Notes: generated from the sequence alone by a model not told the origin. A DNA stretch of 11,395 nt from Desulfobacterales bacterium (GCA_030689795.1 JAUYEO010000174.1:1-11395), one strand, 5' to 3'. Counted from the stretch's first letter, positions 1-7,861 are shown. Program-made: numbers and translations.

Positions 1-900
1 TATGGTCTTTTTACCGGCGGACTGGGTTTTCACCAGGGAGCCACCCTTATCGGATGCACGATAGTCCCGACAAGCTCGGGCCTGACCGAACGGCAGGTTA
101 TGCTCATGAAAGATTTTGGAACCACCGTTTTATTATCTACCCCTTCATATGCCCTCACTATAGCGGAACAGGCCGAGTCAATGAATATTGATGTCAGGAA
201 ACTCCCCTTGAGGGTCGGTGTTTTCGGAGCCGAGCCGTGGACCGTCGCCATGCGGAAAGAGATCGAGGAAAGAATGGGCATTAAAGCTATGGAAGCGTTC
301 GGCCTGACCGAGCTTTGCGGCCCCGGCGCCGCATTTGACTGTGAAGCCCAGGACGGACTTCACATCAATGAAGACCATTTCCTTGCCGAGATAGTCGATC
401 CGGCCACTCTTGAACCCCTTCCGCTCGGTGAACAGGGAGAGCTCGTTCTCACATCATTGCAGAGAAAAGCAATGCCTATGCTTCGTTACCGCACAAAGGA
501 TATAACAAAACTTCGCAGGGAGACATGCTCATGCGGAAGGACGCTGATCAAGATGAACAAGATAACCGGCCGTTCCGACGACATGCTGATAATCAGCGGC
601 GTCAATGTATTCCCTTCCCAGATTGAATCTCTGCTGCTCGACATAGAAGAAGTCGAACCGCAGTACATGCTTATTGTCCGCAAGAAAGGATATCTGGATC
701 AGCTCATAGTGAAGGTTGAGGCAAAGAAAGAAGCGTATGAAGCGGGTCCTCAGAAACGAAAAGAGGTGGAAAACAAAATTCAACGGCATATAAAATCGGT
801 CATGGGCGTGACGGTCGATGTCAATCTTCTCGAGCCGAAGCTCCTGACCCGCAGCGAAGGCAAGGCAAAAAGAGTGATAGATGAAAGGCCCAAGAATTGA
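1..900 (+). CDS. Phenylacetate-CoA ligase family protein (PaaK-like), 5'-truncated by the window edge
   Basis: This AMP-forming ligase is expected to join a carboxylic acid, often an aryl or arylacetic acid, to coenzyme A in the cytoplasm. The frame is open from base 1 to the TGA at 898-900, giving 299 visible residues against about 430 for the family. The missing N-terminal third should carry the Ser/Thr/Gly-rich phosphate loop. Visible marks, numbered from base 1, are the acyl-adenylate motif FGLTEL (100-105), RYRTKD (162-167), the CSCG pair (176-179) typical of PaaK proteins, the hinge region ITGRSDDMLIISGVNVFPSQ just after it, and a C-terminal SEGKAKR (285-291) whose lysine at 288 sits where the catalytic lysine is expected. 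Family assignment is secure. The substrate is not readable, and phenylacetate itself is only one option. It leads into the downstream acyl-CoA genes on the same strand. ATA isoleucine codons are common (about ten by eye), as in the AMP ligase and thiolase further on. Confidence 0.9.
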   Translation, partial: YGLFTGGLGFHQGATLIGCTIVPTSSGLTERQVMLMKDFGTTVLLSTPSYALTIAEQAESMNIDVRKLPLRVGVFGAEPWTVAMRKEIEERMGIKAMEAFGLTELCGPGAAFDCEAQDGLHINEDHFLAEIVDPATLEPLPLGEQGELVLTSLQRKAMPMLRYRTKDITKLRRETCSCGRTLIKMNKITGRSDDMLIISGVNVFPSQIESLLLDIEEVEPQYMLIVRKKGYLDQLIVKVEAKKEAYEAGPQKRKEVENKIQRHIKSVMGVTVDVNLLEPKLLTRSEGKAKRVIDERPKN

Positions 901-926
901 TGGACTCATATAAAGTCCTGGAAATA

Positions 927-960
927 CCTCACCCTTGATTTTAGAAATCCCGGGGTGAGG
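927..960 (+). other. Hairpin in the gap between the CoA ligase and the reductase
   Basis: The arms CCTCACCC (927-934) and GGGTGAGG (953-960) are perfect inverted copies of 8 bp separated by 18 nt. They lie 26 bases after the ligase stop codon within a 123-bp gap. No T-run follows the second arm, so it is not a classical intrinsic terminator. It could stabilise an mRNA end or be a small repeat relic. Confidence 0.4.
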
Positions 961-1023
961 GCGGGAATAAGATGTATATGCAAAGGTCTCGTAAAGAGCT
1001 CACAGCAAAAAGGGGGTCATAAA

Positions 1024-1971
1024 ATGAAAGCCAAATCAAATTTCCGGCCCAAAACATTTGCAGTTGTCGGCGCCGGTCCGGTAGGATGCATTGTTGCGGC
1101 ATTTCTTGCAAAAGGCGGATATGATGTGACCCTCTGTGATGTATTCCCTGAATTGCTTAAGCCTGCTTTAAATCCCGGCATCATCATTGAAGGAGCGGAA
1201 AATCTTCAGCAGACCGTAACCCGCACGTGCGCCAGCATTGACGACCTTGCGGGTAAGGTTCCGGACGTTATTATTCTCACTGTCAAAGCCAACGCGCTTC
1301 CTCTTATCTCCTCGGCTATTGAAGGTTTCTACAAAGAGGGAGTATATGTAATAAGCTGGCAGAACGGCATTGACACGGAAGCGGTAATAGCTCAGACTCT
1401 CGGCAAAAAACCTGTGATGAGGGCCGTGGTAAATTACGGATGCGGGCTGATCAAGCCGGGTCATGTGAAAATGCCCTTTCACCATCCGCCGCATTATTTG
1501 CAGGAGATGGATCCGGACTCCAAGCCGGCAGCCATTGCCATTGCCGAAGCACTGAGCACAACCGGGCTGTTGACTCGGCATACCGACAGCATTATCTCGA
1601 TGGTCTGGCGAAAAGGAATCCTGAATGCCTGCATGAATCCGGTTTGTGCGGTAACCGGACTGACCATGGCCCAGGCCATGGGAGACCCCATCGTGTTCCA
1701 GATTGTGGATGCCCTGGTCAAGGAATGCGTCAAGGTGGCAAGGGCCAATGAAGTCAACCTGGGACGGGATTTTTATCCGGGGGCCATCGAATACATGCGA
1801 AAGGCCGGCGATCACAAGCCTTCTATGCTGATGGACATTGAAAATAAGCGCCGTACCGAGATTGATTATATGAACGGGAAATTCATCGAATATGGCGTCC
1901 AGGCAGGTATCGAAACGCCCTATAACATCATGATCCGCTCTCTGGTCAAGGCCATCGAATCCAAAAAATAA
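1024..1971 (+). CDS. Ketopantoate reductase (ApbA/PanE) family NAD(P)H-dependent 2-oxoacid reductase
   Basis: This is a cytoplasmic oxidoreductase of the ApbA/PanE family, 315 residues long, close to the usual 300. The ATG at 1024 is chosen because an AGGGGGT ribosome site lies just upstream (about 1011-1017) and because the Rossmann motif then starts at a normal distance. An alternative GTG at 955 adds 23 residues that look non-coding. The N-terminal half has the dinucleotide motif GAGPVG (residues 16-21). The C-terminal domain has the helix WRKGILNACMNP with Lys197 at the place of the catalytic lysine, and TEIDYMNG with Glu279 at the place of the conserved glutamate. Known members reduce ketopantoate to pantoate. 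Set between a CoA ligase and a 2-hydroxyacyl-CoA dehydratase system, this copy may instead make a 2-hydroxy acid for that pathway, which is inference. Two ATA isoleucine codons were seen, both in its first half. Confidence 0.85.
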   Translation: MKAKSNFRPKTFAVVGAGPVGCIVAAFLAKGGYDVTLCDVFPELLKPALNPGIIIEGAENLQQTVTRTCASIDDLAGKVPDVIILTVKANALPLISSAIEGFYKEGVYVISWQNGIDTEAVIAQTLGKKPVMRAVVNYGCGLIKPGHVKMPFHHPPHYLQEMDPDSKPAAIAIAEALSTTGLLTRHTDSIISMVWRKGILNACMNPVCAVTGLTMAQAMGDPIVFQIVDALVKECVKVARANEVNLGRDFYPGAIEYMRKAGDHKPSMLMDIENKRRTEIDYMNGKFIEYGVQAGIETPYNIMIRSLVKAIESKK

Positions 1972-2012
1972 TGAGCATCTGACCCTATTTATAAACAGAT
2001 GGATTCAATCCT

Positions 2013-2795
2013 ATGAAGGATTCTCAACCTGTATTTGCAGGAATTGACGTTGGCGCGTCGCGAACCAAGGTTGTCATTCTCGATCGCGAGCAGCAAATCA
2101 TCGGAAGAGCCGTGGTCAAATCCGGTACGGATTTTGAGGCAGCTTCCCGCCAGTGTCTGACCCTGGCGCTGGATATGGCCGGCCGTACAGCCGGACAGAT
2201 TGCAAAAGCGATGACCACGGGTTACGGCAGAAAAAATGTGGCCATTTCCCAGGAGTCCAAAACCGAGATCAGCTGCCATGCCAGAGGATGTTATTATTAT
2301 TTTCCCCGACCCATATCGATCATCGATATCGGAGGCCAGGACAATAAAATCATCAAACTGGATGAATCCGGAAAACGCCTCAGCTTCAAGATGAATCGAA
2401 AATGCGCCGCCGGAACCGGGGCGTTCCTGGAAGAGATGTCCGTGCGCCTGGATATCCCTCTGGAAGACTTGGACGGCCTTGCCCGCCAGTCCCTGAACAT
2501 GGTTGAACTGGGGAGTTTTTGCACGGTTTTTTCAGCCACCGAGGTGCTTGAGAAAATCCGTCAGGGAAAAAAGGTTCCGGACATTGTCAAAGGCCTTTTT
2601 TTTTCGGTCATCAAACGGGTCATGGAAATGGATTCCTTGTCCGAACATGTGGTGATGACCGGAGGAGTGGTGGCGCACAATGCCTTTCTGGTTTTGATGA
2701 TGGAGGAAATGATCGGCAGGCGCATCCTGGTTCCGGAATATCCTCAGCTTACCGGAGCGCTGGGAGCTGCCTTGTATGCAATGGAGAAGAACTAA
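2013..2795 (+). CDS. 2-hydroxyacyl-CoA dehydratase activator (BcrA/BadF/BzdG/HgdC ATPase family)
   Basis: This is the archerase, an ATPase that injects one high-energy electron into a 2-hydroxyacyl-CoA dehydratase or benzoyl-CoA reductase core. It has 260 residues, the same length as HgdC of Acidaminococcus. In order it shows the actin-like phosphate motif GIDVGASRTK (10-19), TTGYGR (68-73), the second phosphate motif DIGGQDNK (105-112), and KCAAGTGAFLE with Cys131. FCTVFSATEV follows with Cys170, then the adenosine motif TGGVVAHN (216-223). The two cysteines are 39 residues apart, the spacing of the residues that bridge one [4Fe-4S] cluster across the homodimer in HgdC, so it should be active and oxygen-sensitive. 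The ribosome site before the ATG is weak. Only one activator gene is present, which fits a dehydratase rather than a class I benzoyl-CoA reductase carrying two ATPase subunits. Its probable partner gene lies downstream beyond a palindromic repeat. Confidence 0.93.
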   Translation: MKDSQPVFAGIDVGASRTKVVILDREQQIIGRAVVKSGTDFEAASRQCLTLALDMAGRTAGQIAKAMTTGYGRKNVAISQESKTEISCHARGCYYYFPRPISIIDIGGQDNKIIKLDESGKRLSFKMNRKCAAGTGAFLEEMSVRLDIPLEDLDGLARQSLNMVELGSFCTVFSATEVLEKIRQGKKVPDIVKGLFFSVIKRVMEMDSLSEHVVMTGGVVAHNAFLVLMMEEMIGRRILVPEYPQLTGALGAALYAMEKN

Positions 2796-2807
2796 ATAAG
2801 ATGCTCC

Positions 2808-2944
2808 CGTAAAAAGTTGAAACTCCGACGGCAAAGTAAAAAGTTCAAGTTCAAGGCGTCGCAAATCCCCTGTGATGAGGCGTACTTATCGTACGCCGGA
2901 ATCACAACGGGATGAAGCGCAACGAAGAAATCGGACTTTTTACG
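2808..2944. repeat. Palindromic dispersed-repeat (MITE-like) element between activator and dehydratase
   Basis: This non-coding stretch is bounded by perfect 10-bp inverted repeats, CGTAAAAAGT (2808-2817) and ACTTTTTACG (2935-2944). At its centre a perfect hairpin GGCGTAC-TTATC-GTACGCC spans 2879-2897. The flanks of the central hairpin continue to pair imperfectly: the TCCCCTGTGAT side matches ATCACAACGGGA with one or two mismatches. The whole folds as one long interrupted hairpin on either strand. No ORF lies inside. The layout is that of a mobilised small repeat, and I believe similar palindromes recur in Desulfobacterales genomes, though that is recollection and not checked. As RNA it would form a strong structure between two genes of one transcript and could alter the ratio of activator to dehydratase. 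Confidence 0.65.
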
Positions 2945-2981
2945 AAGCCGTCAAATATGTTAACTTCGAAAGGTGACAGAC

Positions 2982-4226
2982 ATGGCTGAAGAAAAAAAAG
3001 TTGTTCGAAAGAAAATTGAAGCGACGGTTCAGATGAATCGCTATATGTCGGATTATTTTTACGAGCTGAATGAGGCGGATAAGACCCGCAACCGGAAGAT
3101 CGCCTGGTGCACCAGCGTGGGGCCTGCCGAGATACTGAGAGCCATGGGGTTTCTGGTGCATTTCCCTGAAAATCACGGCGCCATGCTGGGTGCTACCCGA
3201 ATGTCAACAGATATGATACCGATTGCCAATGCCAGCGGATATTCACCGGAGATCTGCTCCTATCTGACGGCCGATGTCGGCGCCTATATGAAAGGCGTTA
3301 CCCCGCTTTCAAGGGCCTATCCGGGAATTGACAGGGTTCCCAGGCCAGATGTGCTGGTCTATAACACCAATCAATGCCGGGATGTTCAGGACTGGTTCGC
3401 CTGGTACGCTGCCGAATTCAAGGTGCCGATGCTGGGAATTCACACGCACCGGGGCGTCAAGGATGTCGGCGATGCGCATGTTGCCTCGATTGCCAGCCAG
3501 ATGAAAGCCCTGATTCCCCAGCTTGAAGCCATTTCCGGAAATAAATTCGACATGGACAAGCTCCGTCATGTCCTGGCGCTTTCCAAAGAATGTTCCACGC
3601 TATGGAAAAAAGTCCTGGATACGGCTTCAGCCAAGCCCTCGCCAATCACTTTTTTCGACGGCACCATTCACATGGGGCCGGCTGTCGTGCTTCGGGGCAC
3701 ACAGACGGCTGTGGACTATTACAATCTTCTGCTGGCGGAGCTGGAAACCCGGATACAGAACAAGGTGGCGGCGGTTGAAGGCGAACGCTTCCGGCTGTAC
3801 TGGGACGGCATGCCCATGTGGGGAAGGCTTCGGGACCATTCCGATCTGTTTGCCGGCGCCGGCGTGAGTGTTCTGGCTTCAACCTACTGCAACAGCTGGA
3901 TTTTTTCAGCCTTTGACCCCGAAGATCCCTTTAACAGCATGGCCAGGGCCTATACCGAACTTTTCATCGTTCGCGCCGATGACGCCAAGGAAGCCTATAT
4001 CCGGCGCATGATCGAATTTTTCAAGGTGGACGGCATCATCTATCACGATGCCAAAACCTGTCCCAACAATTCCAACTGCCGTTATGGCATGCCTCAGCGG
4101 CTGGAAGCGCTGACCGGCGTTCCCAGCCTGACCATCAACGGGGACTTGAACGATCTTCGGCTGGTTTCCGATGAACAGACCAAAACCAATGTTGAGGCCT
4201 TTATCGAACAACTCGAGGAGAAATAA
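2982..4226 (+). CDS. 2-hydroxyacyl-CoA dehydratase D-component subunit (HgdB/BcrB-type, single subunit)
   Basis: This is a subunit of the iron-sulfur radical core that removes water from a 2-hydroxyacyl-CoA, or in relatives reduces an aromatic acyl-CoA, after one-electron activation by the archerase. ATG at 2982 follows AAAGGTG at 2968-2974 and gives 414 residues; a GTG at 2973 would add three. The family layout is clear: an N-terminal segment WCTSVGPAEILRAMGF with Cys43, CSYLTADVGAYM with Cys92, NQCRD with Cys132, a middle STYCNSWIF with Cys303, and KTCPNNSNCR with Cys360 and Cys366. The tail INGDLNDLRLVSDEQT runs into the terminal helix. Cys92, Cys132 and Cys360 or Cys366 match in order and rough spacing the three ligands of a [4Fe-4S] cluster in HadC/HgdB. 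Known enzymes are heterodimers of two related subunits, but no second subunit lies in the window. The stop is one base short of the next start codon, so it is tightly coupled to the ADP-forming synthetase. Confidence 0.9.
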   Translation: MAEEKKVVRKKIEATVQMNRYMSDYFYELNEADKTRNRKIAWCTSVGPAEILRAMGFLVHFPENHGAMLGATRMSTDMIPIANASGYSPEICSYLTADVGAYMKGVTPLSRAYPGIDRVPRPDVLVYNTNQCRDVQDWFAWYAAEFKVPMLGIHTHRGVKDVGDAHVASIASQMKALIPQLEAISGNKFDMDKLRHVLALSKECSTLWKKVLDTASAKPSPITFFDGTIHMGPAVVLRGTQTAVDYYNLLLAELETRIQNKVAAVEGERFRLYWDGMPMWGRLRDHSDLFAGAGVSVLASTYCNSWIFSAFDPEDPFNSMARAYTELFIVRADDAKEAYIRRMIEFFKVDGIIYHDAKTCPNNSNCRYGMPQRLEALTGVPSLTINGDLNDLRLVSDEQTKTNVEAFIEQLEEK

Positions 4227-4227
4227 T

Positions 4228-6306
4228 ATGCTTGAAGCCTTATTCAGACCCAAATCGGTTGCCGTGATTGGCGCATCCGCCAAAGAACTGTCGATTGGAA
4301 ACCGGATCATCAAAAACCTGATCGATTTCGGATATACCGGCGCCATCTATCCCATCAATCCCAAGGCCGATGAAATCCGGGGCATCAAGGCATATCCGTC
4401 CATATTTGACGTCCCTGGGGAAATCGATCTGGCCCATATGGTGATCGCCGGAAAATTTGTACCCAATGCGGTGGAGGACTGCGGAAAAAAAGGGATTAAG
4501 GCCATCATTATCAATTCCGCCGGATTTACCGAAATCGGTCCGGAAGGCGCGGCTCTTCAGAAAGATTTTCTGGAGCGAGCCAAAAAATACGGCATTCGAA
4601 TTCTTGGGCCCAACTGCCAGGGCATTATCAATACGGACCCGGCGCTGAAGGCCTACTGCAATTTTACCTTTACCAAGCCGGAGCCTGGATTCATTTCGAT
4701 TGTGGCCCAGAGCGGCGGCGTCGGCGAACTGATTCATCAGGGCTTTTCGCAAATGGGCATCGGAACACGGATTTATGCCTCCAATGGCAATGCCAGCGAT
4801 GTATCCATTACGGAAATTCTGGAGTATTTCGGCAGCGACGAGGGAACCCGGGTAATTGCGCTGTACGTGGAGAGCCTGTCCGATCCCAAGCGCTTCATGG
4901 ATGTGGCCAAAAAAGTGGCAGCCAAAAAAACCATATTGGCCATGAAGGCCGGAAGAACCGCCGAAGGCGCCAAAGCATCATCGTCTCATACCGGCGGGCT
5001 GGCCAAAACAGATATCGCCATCGAGCTGATTTTTGAAAAACTGGGCATCCTGACATTCCGGGATGAGGGAGAGTTGTGCCAGGCGGCTGCGGCGTTTGCC
5101 GCGCAGCCCATTCCTGCGGGGAACCGGGTGGGGATCATTACCAATACAGGCGGGCCTGCGGTGATTGCAACCGATGTTCTCGTGGATGCGGGGATGCAGA
5201 TCCCCACGTTGTCGGAAAATGCAATGCTGGAGTTGAAAGGAAAACTCTTTGCGGAAGCCGCATTCAGCAATCCTGTAGATGTATTGGCCACTGCCGATGC
5301 CGGCCATTTTCGGGCTGCAATGGATGTCATGATGGCGGAAGATCAGATCGACAGCCTCTATATCAATTTCGTCACCCCGTTTTTTGTGGACACGGAAAAA
5401 ATCGCCCATCAGATCGCCGACGTGAACAAACAGCGGAAAAAGCCCATCGTCTGCAATCTCATGACAGATCCCCGGCAATGGATGGGGACTGTGGATATTC
5501 TGAAATCCGGCGGCGTTCCCTGCTATAGCTTTCCCAGTACTGCAGCGCGGGCGCTGGCGGCTTTAAGCCGGTACGGCGCATTGCGATCGAGAAACATCGG
5601 TGAAGTAAAACGGTTCTCCGATGTGAATTCCTCCCGTGTGGAGGGGATTCTGAAAAATGCTGCCGATTCGGGTCGCGATATGTTGTCAGCCGGTGAGGTG
5701 TATCCGATACTGGATGCCTACCGGATCCCCTGCGCGGCATGGAAAATGGCGAATACGGTCGTTGAAGCCGAGGCGGCGGCAGATGCCATCGGGTATCCGG
5801 TTGTGATCAAGGCCGATGCCGCATCGATCATTCACAAAAGCGATGTCGGGGGCGTTGCCGTCAATCTGCGGACCCGGGAGGCGGTACGGGAGGCTGCTTC
5901 AAACATGTCGGCCAAAATCGGCTCATCCGATCTGAAGTTTTTGGTTCAGAAATATCAGCCGGGCGGCAGAGAAGTGATTATCGGGGCCAAGGCTGAAAAA
6001 GGACTTGGGCACCTGATCATGTTCGGGCTGGGGGGGATCTATGTTGAAATCCTAAAAGACGTCACATTTAAAATTACGCCGGTTACCGAGGTCGAGGCCG
6101 GCGAGATGATCGCATCGCTTAAAACCGCCGCGCTGCTGCAAGGTGTCAGGGGCGAAGCGGGTATAGATCGGCCGGGTGTGATCGACGTGATCCTGCGCCT
6201 GTCTCAACTGGTTACCGATTTTCCCCGGATTCAGGAAATAGACCTGAACCCGGTCATGGCCTTTTCGGACCGGATTATTGCGGTTGATGCACGCATAAGC
6301 ATTTAA
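4228..6306 (+). CDS. Acetate-CoA ligase (ADP-forming)-type acyl-CoA synthetase, fused alpha-beta
   Basis: This NDP-forming acyl-CoA synthetase interconverts acyl-CoA, ADP and phosphate with free acid, CoA and ATP. The ATG at 4228 has GAGGAG at 4215-4220 with 7 nt spacing and lies one base after the dehydratase stop; an upstream ATG at 4171 sits inside that gene. The 692 residues fit the fused form of about 700. The CoA-binding domain opens with KSVAVIGAS (9-17) and holds ILGPNCQG. The ligase domain has VAQSGGVGE and SSSHTGG with His254, placed like the phosphorylated histidine of archaeal Acd. The C-terminal ATP-grasp part has GYPVVIKADAASIIHKSDVG with His536, matching the second, beta-subunit histidine, then MFGLGG and EIDLNPV. 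Both catalytic histidines are therefore present. Beside a CoA-dependent dehydratase, the likely job is to harvest ATP from the acyl-CoA product, though the direction is inferred. ATA codons are rare, as in the two genes before it. Confidence 0.92.
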   Translation: MLEALFRPKSVAVIGASAKELSIGNRIIKNLIDFGYTGAIYPINPKADEIRGIKAYPSIFDVPGEIDLAHMVIAGKFVPNAVEDCGKKGIKAIIINSAGFTEIGPEGAALQKDFLERAKKYGIRILGPNCQGIINTDPALKAYCNFTFTKPEPGFISIVAQSGGVGELIHQGFSQMGIGTRIYASNGNASDVSITEILEYFGSDEGTRVIALYVESLSDPKRFMDVAKKVAAKKTILAMKAGRTAEGAKASSSHTGGLAKTDIAIELIFEKLGILTFRDEGELCQAAAAFAAQPIPAGNRVGIITNTGGPAVIATDVLVDAGMQIPTLSENAMLELKGKLFAEAAFSNPVDVLATADAGHFRAAMDVMMAEDQIDSLYINFVTPFFVDTEKIAHQIADVNKQRKKPIVCNLMTDPRQWMGTVDILKSGGVPCYSFPSTAARALAALSRYGALRSRNIGEVKRFSDVNSSRVEGILKNAADSGRDMLSAGEVYPILDAYRIPCAAWKMANTVVEAEAAADAIGYPVVIKADAASIIHKSDVGGVAVNLRTREAVREAASNMSAKIGSSDLKFLVQKYQPGGREVIIGAKAEKGLGHLIMFGLGGIYVEILKDVTFKITPVTEVEAGEMIASLKTAALLQGVRGEAGIDRPGVIDVILRLSQLVTDFPRIQEIDLNPVMAFSDRIIAVDARISI

Positions 6307-6322
6307 ACGGAGATGTACTGTT

Positions 6323-7861
6323 ATGGCCCACTGGATGAATCTTGGCCAGATGCTGAAAATAAACGCAAGACATTTTCCTGCAACGACGGCATTAAAAGAC
6401 AGGGAAAGAAGCTTCACTTATCCCGAAACAAACAGCAGGGTGAACCGCCTCTCCCACAGCCTTCTCGGCATCGGACTTAAAAAAGGAGACAAGGTAGCGG
6501 TTCTTCTTGAAAACTGCATAGAAATAATCGAAATCTACCTTGCTGTTGCAAAAACAGGAATTATCATCGTTCCAATGAACTTCCGCCTTGTTGGAAAGGA
6601 TATAGATTATATAGTCAACAATTCCGACGCAAAAGCCCTCATCGTCGATAATGAATTCGCTCCTGTCATAGATGAAATAAAACCCGGCCTTGTGAACATC
6701 TCCGAAGAAAGATACATCGTTGTGGGACAGGAACGGTCCGGCTACAGGGAATATGAAAATTTCATCAAAGACTCTTCTGAAAGCGAGCCCGACGCGCAGG
6801 TTCTCCCCGGAGACACATGGATTTTGATCTACACGTCAGGCACTACCGGAAAACCCAAAGGCGCTATCCGCTCCCATGAATCGCACCTTTCTTTCTATTT
6901 CATAAATGCCGTAGATTTCGGATTCAGTCCCCATGATATATGCCTCAATGTAATGCCGCTGTGTCATATAAATTCAACCTTTTTCACCTTTACATTTCTG
7001 TATATCGGAGGCACCGTCTACGTGCACCCTGCCCGCTCCTTCAAAGCCGAGGAGATTCTGGGAATCATAGAGAAAGAAGAAATCACATTCATCTCCCTTA
7101 TCCCTACACATTACAATCTGATATTGAATGTGCCCCCCGAGGCAAGAACGTATACTGTAAGCTCAATCAAAAAGCTCCTCTGCTCTTCCGCCCCGGTCAG
7201 AAAAAGCATGAAGCTTGCCATAATGGATTTTTTCCCGGGCGTTGAGCTGTATGAAGGTTACGGCTCAACTGAAGCCGGAATAGTAACCGTTTTAAAACCC
7301 GAAGACCAGCTCCGGAAACTCGGCTCCATTGGTTATGAGTCTATCGGAACCGATTTTATCAAAATCATCGATATGGAAGGAAAAGAGGCCGGAGTCGGGG
7401 AAGTCGGGGAGCTCTATTCGAGGGGCCCCATGCTCTTTGACGGGTACTATAAACTGCCTGAAAAAACCGCAGCTTCTTTTAAGGGCGATTGGTTTTCCGC
7501 AGGGGATATGGCTAAAAAAGACGAGGACGGTTTTTACCAGATTGTTGACCGGAAAGACAACATGATAATAACCGGCGGCGAGCACGTATATCCGAGCGAG
7601 GTCGAGGAAGTTATAGGCGGTCACCCTTGTGTATTCGACACGGCCGTAATAAGCGTGCCGGATGACAAATGGGGCGAAAAGGTTGTTGCCATTGTCATTC
7701 CAAAAGCCGACATCGATGAAAAAACCCTGATTGACTACTGCAAGGATAAGCTTGCAAGCTTCAAGCGCCCGAAACAGATACTTTTCATAAAACCTGACGA
7801 AATGCCGAGAACACCGACGGGTAAAATCCTGCACCGGGTTCTCAGGGAAAAATATTCCTGA
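6323..7861 (+). CDS. AMP-forming long/medium-chain or aryl acyl-CoA synthetase (ANL superfamily)
   Basis: This ligase activates a carboxylic acid through an acyl-adenylate and transfers it to CoA. It is a complete 512-residue ANL enzyme. It shows the phosphate loop YTSGTTGKPKG (170-180), the motif YGSTEAG (313-319), FSAGDMAKKDEDGF, the hinge motif VDRKDNMIITGGEHVYPSEV, and the C-terminal PRTPTGK with catalytic Lys501. The ATG at 6323 follows CGGAG at 6308-6312 and starts 16 bases after the synthetase stop, so it is probably cotranscribed. The substrate cannot be read; enzymes of this type act on fatty, branched or aromatic acids. Codon use differs sharply from the gene before it: about twenty ATA isoleucine codons by eye in 513 codons against about five in 693. 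This points to another origin, closer to the CoA ligase fragment at the left edge and the thiolase that follows. Confidence 0.92.
   Translation: MAHWMNLGQMLKINARHFPATTALKDRERSFTYPETNSRVNRLSHSLLGIGLKKGDKVAVLLENCIEIIEIYLAVAKTGIIIVPMNFRLVGKDIDYIVNNSDAKALIVDNEFAPVIDEIKPGLVNISEERYIVVGQERSGYREYENFIKDSSESEPDAQVLPGDTWILIYTSGTTGKPKGAIRSHESHLSFYFINAVDFGFSPHDICLNVMPLCHINSTFFTFTFLYIGGTVYVHPARSFKAEEILGIIEKEEITFISLIPTHYNLILNVPPEARTYTVSSIKKLLCSSAPVRKSMKLAIMDFFPGVELYEGYGSTEAGIVTVLKPEDQLRKLGSIGYESIGTDFIKIIDMEGKEAGVGEVGELYSRGPMLFDGYYKLPEKTAASFKGDWFSAGDMAKKDEDGFYQIVDRKDNMIITGGEHVYPSEVEEVIGGHPCVFDTAVISVPDDKWGEKVVAIVIPKADIDEKTLIDYCKDKLASFKRPKQILFIKPDEMPRTPTGKILHRVLREKYS

Noticed and set aside
1168..1815. Long minus-strand open frame of 215 codons opposite the reductase
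   Set aside because: It lies wholly inside a well-supported gene, shows no domain signature, is rich in His, Arg and Cys as antisense frames often are, and has no ribosome site.
2808..2944. Riboswitch upstream of the dehydratase
   Set aside because: The near-perfect terminal and central symmetry fits a palindromic mobile repeat, and no known riboswitch core motif is recognised.
2013..4226. Class I benzoyl-CoA reductase
   Set aside because: That enzyme needs two ATPase subunits and two core subunits. Only one of each is present here, so a dehydratase-type system is the better reading, though subunits outside the window cannot be excluded.
4240..5478. Two long minus-strand frames (170 and 166 codons) opposite the ADP-forming synthetase
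   Set aside because: The plus-strand gene carries complete domain motifs throughout, and the antisense frames have no recognisable motif or start signal.
7292..7834. Minus-strand frame of 180 codons opposite the AMP ligase
   Set aside because: It is a shadow of the ANL C-terminal coding sequence without independent support.
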